This document shows, piece after piece, positions 1 to 4,700 of a stretch of DNA of 7,060 bases (its first letter is position 1; every line of letters begins with the position of its first letter). The notes beneath the pieces are model-generated. The model had not been told where the DNA came from. It did not search any database and saw only the letters and a list, made by a program, of their open reading frames with translations. Position numbers and translations under genes: made by a program. This DNA is from an uncultured Flavobacterium sp. (GTDB lineage: Bacteria; Bacteroidota; Bacteroidia; Flavobacteriales; Flavobacteriaceae), in NCBI GenBank assembly GCA_946886675.1, contig CAMPIZ010000083.1, positions 1 to 7,060 of the forward strand, written 5' to 3'.

Positions 1-50
1 GTGTTTTTTGCTGTACATAACTTACTTAATTAATAAAATCCATAAAAAAA

Positions 51-82
51 TTTGCGTAGCTAAATAACTACATATATATTTG
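51..82 (+). promoter_or_regulatory. Predicted Bacteroidota-type promoter of the arsR operon
   Basis: The box TATATTTG at 75-82 matches the Bacteroidota/Flavobacterium -7 consensus TAnnTTTG exactly, and TTTG at 51-54 sits 20 nt upstream in the place of the -33 element. Transcription would begin near position 87-90, leaving a leader of only about 10-13 nt before the ATG at 100. Both TTTG elements are the first four bases of the two direct repeats described separately, so promoter and operator are interleaved. The call rests on consensus matching only. Confidence 0.5.
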
Positions 83-101
83 TGTAGTCAAATAACTACA
101 T
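51..101 (+). promoter_or_regulatory. Tandem operator-like repeats, probable autoregulatory site of the ArsR protein
   Basis: Two 23-bp direct repeats (51-73 and 79-101) are identical at 20 of 23 positions and start 28 bp apart, separated by an AT-rich spacer. The second contains a perfect inverted repeat, TGTAGT-CAAATA-ACTACA (83-100). The first keeps the inner part of it, GTAG...CTAC. Dimeric winged-helix ArsR repressors usually bind such 12-2-12-like or 6-6-6-like AT-rich palindromes next to their own start codon. Here the second copy runs into the ATG at 100. Binding would cover the -33 box, the -7 box and the transcription start, which implies tight autorepression of the four-gene operon. 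Symmetry and repeat are seen directly; the binding protein is inferred from adjacency. Confidence 0.55.
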
Positions 102-426
102 GATGAATTTAAGACGTGATCCTTTTCAGGCCATAGCCGATCCCACCCGAAGGGCGATATTATTATTACTCGCTTCCCAGTCTATGACAGCAGGGGCTAT
201 AGCGGCTAACTTTGATACTGCCAGGCCTACAGTGTCAAAACACCTTCAGATACTTACCGAGTGCGAATTGCTGAAACAGGAACAGAGCGGGCGGGAAGTG
301 CATTATCATTTAAACGCTGAAAAAATGAAAGAGATAGCCTCTTTTATTGAACCATTCCGCAAGATGTGGGACGACAGGTTTAATATGATTGAAGACATTA
401 TGAAAAATTACCACCCAAAAAAATAA
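100..426 (+). CDS. ArsR/SdpR-family winged-helix transcriptional regulator
   Basis: This 108-residue protein is a typical small ArsR-family DNA-binding repressor. The N-terminus [20 protein letters not shown] (residues 5-24) is the conserved first helix of the SdpR-like branch. The helix-turn-helix spans about 29-53, with recognition helix [12 protein letters not shown] (41-52), and the beta-wing is [11 protein letters not shown] (61-71). The C-terminal helix with W90 and F94 is the usual dimerisation segment of regulators that travel with SRPBCC genes. There is no ELCVC-type metal site and only one cysteine (C55), so metal sensing is unlikely; the inducer is unknown. ATG codons lie at 100 and 103, and the first is used here although either fits. 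It heads an operon of four genes and probably represses it through the tandem repeats that abut its start codon. Confidence 0.9.
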   Translation: MMNLRRDPFQAIADPTRRAILLLLASQSMTAGAIAANFDTARPTVSKHLQILTECELLKQEQSGREVHYHLNAEKMKEIASFIEPFRKMWDDRFNMIEDIMKNYHPKK

Positions 427-430
427 TATA

Positions 431-898
431 ATGGAACGCAAAACAAATGTAAATGCAGTAGAGGGCAGGCGCGATTTACTAATTACAAGAGATTTTAACC
501 TGCCACTTAAACTCCTCTTTAAAGCTTTTGAAGACGCAGAAATTGTAGCGCAATGGATGGGTACAAAAGTATTGAAGTATGATACACGCAAACATGGAGG
601 GTATCAGTTTGAAACTTCAAATCCGCAGGGTAATGTGGTGTTTAAGGCAAATGGTTCTTTTCATGACTTTGTGCCCAACCAAAAAATTGTGCGCACGTTT
701 GAAATGGAAACAGCCTCTTTTGGAGTACAGATAGAATTTCTGGAGTTTGAATCCCTGACAGATGTAACCAGCAGGCTTAGTATGCATGTGGTGTACAGAG
801 ATGCCACATTAAGGGACGCTAATTTAAAACTGCCATTTGCTTATGGTATTAATATGGCACATAACCGACTTGAGGAAATAGTAAGTAAATTAAAATAA
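431..898 (+). CDS. SRPBCC (AHSA1/START-like) domain protein
   Basis: The 155-residue product has the layout of the AHSA1 branch of the SRPBCC/Bet v1 superfamily, soluble helix-grip folds that enclose a hydrophobic ligand pocket. Visible marks are the opening strand and helix (LITRDFNLPLKLLFKAFED, about 17-35), the QWMG segment just after it (family form usually QWWGP), the HGGYQFE strand (about 55-61), and a long C-terminal helix, INMAHNRLEEIVSKL, corresponding to the family's G..xxxxDRLxxxL helix. The segment before that helix is less canonical than usual. It starts 4 nt after the arsR stop with an A-rich leader, so it is almost certainly co-transcribed. ArsR-SRPBCC pairs are very common in bacteria, but the ligand or reaction is usually unknown, and nothing here identifies it. 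Confidence 0.85.
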   Translation: MERKTNVNAVEGRRDLLITRDFNLPLKLLFKAFEDAEIVAQWMGTKVLKYDTRKHGGYQFETSNPQGNVVFKANGSFHDFVPNQKIVRTFEMETASFGVQIEFLEFESLTDVTSRLSMHVVYRDATLRDANLKLPFAYGINMAHNRLEEIVSKLK

Positions 899-900
899 CT

Positions 901-1299
901 ATGAAAAAGCGTAATAAAATAATTTACTGGATTGCCACGGTCTGGCTGGCTTTAGGTATGATATCAACTGCAATTGTACAGCTTATTAAGATGGACGAGG
1001 AAGTGGCTAACATAGAAAAACTGGGCTACCCTGTTTATATTTTAACTATATTGGGTGTATGGAAAATACTTGGGGTTATAATTATACTTGTGCCAAAGGC
1101 CATAGTACTTAAGGAATGGGCTTATGCAGGATTTTTCTTTGCAATGAGCGGTGCGATATTTTCGCATATTGCTGTAAAGGATCCTGTGAGCGAGTTGTTT
1201 GGCCCGTCATTACTTTTGGTACTTACTTTGGTATCATGGTATTTTAGGCCTGCCGGCAGAAAGATTATAAACCTAAAACCGCAACATGATGAAAAATAA
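901..1299 (+). CDS. DoxX-like family inner-membrane protein
   Basis: A 132-residue, strongly hydrophobic protein with four predicted transmembrane helices at roughly residues 7-28, 43-64, 71-92 and 98-116, and a basic C-terminal tail. The pattern LGYP..(I/L)L.(I/L)LGVWKILG in helix 2, P followed by KEWAYAGF at the helix 2-3 junction, and SGAIFSHIAVKDP after helix 3 are characteristic of the DoxX-like family (DUF/PF13564 type), a small relative of DoxX/DoxD. Biochemical roles in this family are poorly known; some DoxX relatives are linked to redox or thiol stress. The gene begins 2 nt after the SRPBCC stop and its end overlaps the next gene by 14 nt, which places it firmly in the operon. It may form the membrane partner of the neighbouring soluble proteins, but this is inference. 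Confidence 0.85.
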   Translation: MKKRNKIIYWIATVWLALGMISTAIVQLIKMDEEVANIEKLGYPVYILTILGVWKILGVIIILVPKAIVLKEWAYAGFFFAMSGAIFSHIAVKDPVSELFGPSLLLVLTLVSWYFRPAGRKIINLKPQHDEK

Positions 1300-1855
1300 T
1301 AAAAAGCAATTATCAACAGATCAGGCAGAAGCATTGCTTAAAGTATTAGAAACGCGTTTTGAAAAGCACATGAACCGCCACAAAGGTATAAAATGGGAAG
1401 AGGTAAAAGCAAAGCTGGCGACGAATCCGGATAAACTATGGTCTTTGGATGTAATGGAAGAAACCGGTGGTGAACCCGATGTGGTTGGCTTTGATAAGAA
1501 ATCCGGGGAGTATATTTTTTTCGATTGTAGTGCTGAAAGCCCAAAAGGCCGGAGAAGCCTTTGTTATGATCAGGAAGCATTAGAGTCGAGGAAGCAGCAC
1601 AAGCCCGCCGACAGCGCCGTTAATGTTGCAGCCTCAATGGGTATCGAACTCTTAACAGAAGAGGAATACCGCAACTTGCAGCAATTGGGCGAATTTGATA
1701 CTAAGACATCAAGCTGGATAAAAACGCCTGCTGAAATGCGAAAGCTTGGTGGTGCCGTATTTTGTGACCGTCGCTATAATACTGTTTTTCTTTACCATAA
1801 TGGGGCAGAGTCTTATTATGCGGCAAGAGGATTTAGGGGTGTATTGAAGGTTTAA
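1286..1855 (+). CDS. DUF4256 domain protein
   Basis: The 189-residue protein matches DUF4256 over nearly its whole length. Recognisable family blocks are EETGGEPDVVG (58-68), FFDCSAESPKGRRSLCYD (78-95), the RK..KP..SA stretch (102-111), MGIELLTEEEYR (118-129), LGEFDTKTSSW (134-144), and LGGAVFCDRRYN followed by YHNGAESYYAARGFRG (about 154-185). It is rich in conserved charged and aromatic residues with three cysteines (81, 93, 160), and has no signal peptide or membrane segment, so it should be cytoplasmic. Function is unknown. The start lies inside the end of the DoxX-like gene (14-nt overlap, different frame), suggesting translational coupling; ATG codons occur at 1286 and 1289. DUF4256 genes are often found near ArsR/SRPBCC genes (from memory), so a shared stress or detoxification role is plausible but not shown. 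Confidence 0.88.
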   Translation: MMKNNKKQLSTDQAEALLKVLETRFEKHMNRHKGIKWEEVKAKLATNPDKLWSLDVMEETGGEPDVVGFDKKSGEYIFFDCSAESPKGRRSLCYDQEALESRKQHKPADSAVNVAASMGIELLTEEEYRNLQQLGEFDTKTSSWIKTPAEMRKLGGAVFCDRRYNTVFLYHNGAESYYAARGFRGVLKV

Positions 1856-1860
1856 ATTAT

Positions 1861-2229
1861 TTATTCTATAAACACACTCTCCTCATCAGGAAATACAAAC
1901 TCGTTTTCAGAGAAGTCCAAAATCTCTGCGGTAAGCACATATTTAATAATTTCATCAATACCCTTTTGAAGTCTTAGCTCTGTGGAGTATTTACGGCTGG
2001 TGGCTAATATAAAACCATCTTTGGACAACCGGAAGAAATGTTTGCCCGAGGGCGTACTGTTTTTTCTGAAAGTGAACTGGCTTATGTTGTTCCTAACGGC
2101 TTCTATAATTTCTTCACAGTCAGATTTTTGCTTGCAGGATAAACTGGTAAATATAGTTTTCCCTTTTCTTGATGTAAAAACAAATTTATAATCTCCGTTA
2201 TTGCGTTTGCTTATTACAAACATTCCCAT
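1861..2229 (-). CDS. DUF1508 (YegP-like) domain protein
   Basis: A 122-residue protein built from two copies of the short DUF1508/YegP fold. Copy 1 (about 3-47) starts FVISKRNNGDYKFVF and includes the KGKTIFTS strand. Copy 2 (about 54-97) has FRKNSTPSGKHFFRL followed by DGFILATSRKY. The typical YegP pattern of F.(I/L)......G.Y.F.L....G..I..S..Y....... .GI..(I/V) is clear, most complete in the second half (LQKGIDEIIKYV). The last 20 residues (DFSENEFVFPDEESVFIE region) are acidic and outside the repeats. YegP-like proteins are small and cytoplasmic with unknown role. Start codons are possible at residue 1 (2229) and at M3 (2223); homologues commonly begin MFVI, so M3 may be the true start. The gene converges on the DUF4256 gene with a 5-nt gap. 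Confidence 0.82.
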   Translation of the reverse strand: MGMFVISKRNNGDYKFVFTSRKGKTIFTSLSCKQKSDCEEIIEAVRNNISQFTFRKNSTPSGKHFFRLSKDGFILATSRKYSTELRLQKGIDEIIKYVLTAEILDFSENEFVFPDEESVFIE

Positions 2230-2379
2230 AGCTGCTTAAATTTTTGGTGGCTGTTATAAAGCAAATCTAAATAATTTGGCCTAAAGCTCCGCTAATTTTA
2301 AGTCAGGATTAAGAATTTTGCAAAAACCTTTTCATACCTCCCTGTTTTTTAGTATTATTAGTAGCCAAAACAGGAAATC
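2230..2379. other. Divergent intergenic region between the DUF1508 and amidohydrolase genes
   Basis: This 150-bp AT-rich stretch is the longest non-coding segment in the window. It must hold the start signals of two divergent transcripts. The minus-strand side has a good TAnnTTTG box (2262-2269). On the plus side only an imperfect match (GAATTTTG, 2313-2320) is seen, without a clear -33 element. An AGGAAA stretch (2372-2377) lies just before the amidohydrolase ATG but is too close to be a standard ribosome binding site. No hairpin, riboswitch-like structure or small ORF stands out. Confidence 0.5.
2262..2269 (-). promoter_or_regulatory. Candidate -7 box of the DUF1508 gene
   Basis: Read on the minus strand, 2269 to 2262 is TAGATTTG, an exact match to the Bacteroidota -7 consensus TAnnTTTG. 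Transcription would start near 2255-2257, giving a leader of about 26 nt. No convincing TTG -33 element is seen 17-23 nt upstream, so the call is tentative. Confidence 0.35.
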
Positions 2380-3501
2380 ATGGAAAACTTATTAACTGTG
2401 AGGCATTATCTGCATCAGCACCCTGAAGTTTCACAACAGGAATTCAATACCCAAAAATATATTTTTAACCTATTAGAGGAGCTTAATCCTGACAGGTTGG
2501 AAAAAGTAGCTTCTACCGGAATAATAGCCTGCTTTAATGGCAGCGAACCGGGTAGGAATATCCTGCTTCGGGCCGATATTGATGCATTGCCTATACAGGA
2601 AACGAATACCGATTTTGAATATAAATCAAAAAATTCAGGTGTATCACATAAATGCGGGCATGATGGGCACACGACTATAATGTATGGTGTGGCACAGCAC
2701 TTTGCTGAAAACAGGCCACGAAAGGGAAACGTTTACCTCCTGTTTCAACCTGCCGAAGAAAACGGCTGGGGCGCCAGGAATGTAGCTTCGGACGATTTTT
2801 TTAAAAAACTTAATATAGATATGGTTTTTGCGCTGCATAACCTGCCGGGGTTTAAAAGGCATAGTATAATATGCAAAACAGGCAGCTTCACTTCCAGTGT
2901 TGTTAGCATCGCAGCCTATTTTACAGGTTACACAGCTCACGCCGCTGAACCATGGAATGGCAGGAATCCCGCAGCGGCCATGAGCCGGTACACACTGGAA
3001 GCTTTAAAGCTTAATGAAGAAAACAAGCCTGCTTATATAACTGTCACCCCTGTTTATACCCACCTGGGCGAAAAGGCATACGGAGTTTCAGCAGGTGAGG
3101 GTTCAGTGCATTTAACCATACGGGCAGACAGTAACGAAAGACTGGATAACGCTATAGAAAAAGCAAAGGTAGTGGCACAAAGAGCAGCTGAGGAGGAGGG
3201 GCTAAAAGTAGAGTTTGAAATGATAGAACCTTTTGAATCTAACCAAAACCATCCGGATGCGGTTGCTGTAATAAATAATGCTGCTGAAGGATTAGGATTA
3301 GAAAAGATTAACCTTACGGAAGGTTTCCGCTTTGGCGAAGATTTTGGGGTATTTACCAATATGTATCCGGGCGCGATGTTTGGAGTCGGGTCTGGTGAAA
3401 ACTGCAGGCCGCTCCATCATCCTGAATATGATTACCCGGATGAGATAACAGAAACCGGAATAAATATATTTGTGGAAATACAAAAAAGAGCGCAGCAATG
3501 A
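2380..3501 (+). CDS. M20-family (M20D-like) metal-dependent amidohydrolase
   Basis: The 373-residue protein is a full-length member of the M20D branch of metallo-amidohydrolases (relatives: hippurate hydrolase, IAA-amino acid hydrolase, N-acetyl-diaminopimelate deacetylase, AbgB). It starts with the family signature RHYLHQHPEVSQQE (8-21). Metal-site motifs are complete: RADIDALP (64-71), CGHDGH (92-97), PAEEN with the paired glutamates E126/E127, ALHN with H153, and the C-terminal LHHPEYDYPDE with H346. The lid/dimerisation domain begins around 170-180 and includes HAAEPWNGRNPAAA (187-200). These enzymes hydrolyse an amide bond in N-acyl or N-aminoacyl substrates in the cytoplasm. The substrate cannot be told from sequence. 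Its stop codon overlaps the start of the racemase-like gene by 4 nt (ATGA), so the two are translated together. The first ATG fits the family N-terminus. Confidence 0.9.
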   Translation: MENLLTVRHYLHQHPEVSQQEFNTQKYIFNLLEELNPDRLEKVASTGIIACFNGSEPGRNILLRADIDALPIQETNTDFEYKSKNSGVSHKCGHDGHTTIMYGVAQHFAENRPRKGNVYLLFQPAEENGWGARNVASDDFFKKLNIDMVFALHNLPGFKRHSIICKTGSFTSSVVSIAAYFTGYTAHAAEPWNGRNPAAAMSRYTLEALKLNEENKPAYITVTPVYTHLGEKAYGVSAGEGSVHLTIRADSNERLDNAIEKAKVVAQRAAEEEGLKVEFEMIEPFESNQNHPDAVAVINNAAEGLGLEKINLTEGFRFGEDFGVFTNMYPGAMFGVGSGENCRPLHHPEYDYPDEITETGINIFVEIQKRAQQ

Positions 3502-4643
3502 TGAAGTCAACCCAAATTAAGCTTAGCACAGAAGCATTAAAAAAGAACTGGGAATTTTTATATGATTATTTTAAAGGGAAAAAGGTAAGTGCGGTAGTAA
3601 AGGGCAATGCGTACGGACATGGTATTGAAGAATATATTCCTATGGCTGAGGAATGTGGTGTAAACCATTTTTCTGTTTACAATGCCGAAGAAGCAATAAG
3701 GGTACACAAGGCAGCCTCTTCAAAAACCACCATTATGATAATGGGCGCAATTGAAGATAGTGACCTTGAATGGGCTATACAAAATGATATAGAGTTTTTT
3801 GTGTTTAATCTGGAGCGTTTGTATAGTGCTATTGAAGCTGCTAAAAAAGCCGGGAAAAAAGCGCTTATACATATTGAGATTGAAACCGGAATGTACCGTA
3901 CGGGTTTTGAATCATCATTAATACCGGAACTTGCTGATGTTCTTAAAAATAATACCGATACTATCGTTTTTAAGGGGTTGTGTATGCATTTTGCCGGAGC
4001 AGAAAGCATAGCCAATTATGTGCGTATTAAAAAACAGAAGATTCACTTTAAAAGAGCTGTAAAGCAGTTTAAAGCACTGGGCACAGAACCGGAAATGATA
4101 CATACCTGCTGCAGTGCAGCAGCAGTGCGCCTGCCCGATATGCATTATGATATGCTGCGCATAGGTATTATGCAGTATGGTTTTTGGCCCAGTCCTGAAA
4201 TTTTAATTGAGTTCCTCAACAAATATAAAATGGTAAAGTCGCCATTAAAGCGCATTGTGAGTTGGGAAAGTAAAATTATGAGCCTTAAGAAAGTTCCGGC
4301 TGGGGAGTATATAGGCTATGGCTCATCGTTTTATACTCATGATACACTAGAGGTTGCAGTGGTTCCTGTAGGGTATGCACACGGTTTTAGCAGAGGACTT
4401 AGTAATACAGGTATTGTACTTGTAAATGGCCGGCGAAGTCCTGTAATAGGAACGGTAAATATGAATTGTATAGTTATAGATATTACCAATATACCTGATG
4501 TGCAGATTAATGACAGGGTTACCCTTATAGGGAAGCAGGATGATCAGGAAATATCGGTAGCATCGTTTGGAGAAATGACCAGCCAGCTAAATTATGAGCT
4601 GCTCACACGACTGCCTATGGATATACCACGGCAGGTGGTGTAA
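3498..4643 (+). CDS. alr: Stand-alone alanine-racemase-like PLP enzyme (fold-type III)
   Basis: The 381 residues match the two-domain alanine racemase family at normal length. The PLP-binding lysine is K35 in AVVKGNAYGHG, R134 lies in ETGMYRTGF, the phosphate-binding serine is S206 in HTCCSAAA, R221 lies in RIGIMQYGFW, and the second catalytic residue is probably Y274 in YIGYGSSFY. Alr interconverts L- and D-alanine for peptidoglycan. Several usually conserved positions differ: canonical KANAYGHG is KGNAYGHG; the lysine often carbamylated in the (K)xDTGM motif is E127; HxxNS is HTCCS; GYADG is GYAHG (H295); and the MD of GRxxMD is MN (N322). The substrate may therefore not be alanine alone. 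In Bacteroidota the cell-wall Alr is commonly fused to MurF, so a separate copy is likely accessory. ATG codons lie at 3498 and 3501. The gene symbol is by family only. Confidence 0.85.
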   Translation: MMKSTQIKLSTEALKKNWEFLYDYFKGKKVSAVVKGNAYGHGIEEYIPMAEECGVNHFSVYNAEEAIRVHKAASSKTTIMIMGAIEDSDLEWAIQNDIEFFVFNLERLYSAIEAAKKAGKKALIHIEIETGMYRTGFESSLIPELADVLKNNTDTIVFKGLCMHFAGAESIANYVRIKKQKIHFKRAVKQFKALGTEPEMIHTCCSAAAVRLPDMHYDMLRIGIMQYGFWPSPEILIEFLNKYKMVKSPLKRIVSWESKIMSLKKVPAGEYIGYGSSFYTHDTLEVAVVPVGYAHGFSRGLSNTGIVLVNGRRSPVIGTVNMNCIVIDITNIPDVQINDRVTLIGKQDDQEISVASFGEMTSQLNYELLTRLPMDIPRQVV

Positions 4644-4649
4644 GTTAAT

Positions 4650-4685
4650 AACTAAGGCTGCCTAATGGCAGCCTTAGTTTTATTT
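4650..4685 (+). terminator. Rho-independent terminator of the amidohydrolase-alr unit
   Basis: A perfect 13-bp inverted repeat (4650-4662 paired with 4667-4679) encloses a TAAT loop and is followed on the + strand by the T-rich run TTTATTTT. It begins 6 nt after the racemase stop. The opposite-strand gene ends at 4701, so the same hairpin also lies 22 nt downstream of that gene. On the - strand it is followed by ATTAACTTAC, a poor U-tract, so it probably serves mainly the + strand and at best weakly the other. Confidence 0.9.
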
Positions 4686-4700
4686 TACTGAGATAAAAAG

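Noticed and set aside
1..50. Possible end of another gene or a mobile-element boundary at the left edge
   Set aside because: The 50 bases are AT-rich with no repeat, inverted end or convincing coding frame; too short to judge.
100..426. Metal-sensing role of the ArsR protein (arsenic or zinc operon)
   Set aside because: No paired-cysteine or His/Asp metal site is present, only C55, and no metal transporter or arsenate reductase gene is nearby.
310..591. ORF on the - strand across the arsR/SRPBCC junction
   Set aside because: It lies opposite two well-supported family genes and its translation shows no domain or sensible composition.
2313..2320. GAATTTTG as a -7 box for the amidohydrolase gene
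   Set aside because: One of the six fixed consensus bases is wrong and there is no TTG element at the right distance upstream; too weak to annotate as a promoter.
3054..3359. Serine-rich ORF on the - strand inside the amidohydrolase gene
   Set aside because: It is antisense to the lid domain and catalytic C-terminus of a clear M20 protein; serine richness is a common artefact of reading this strand.
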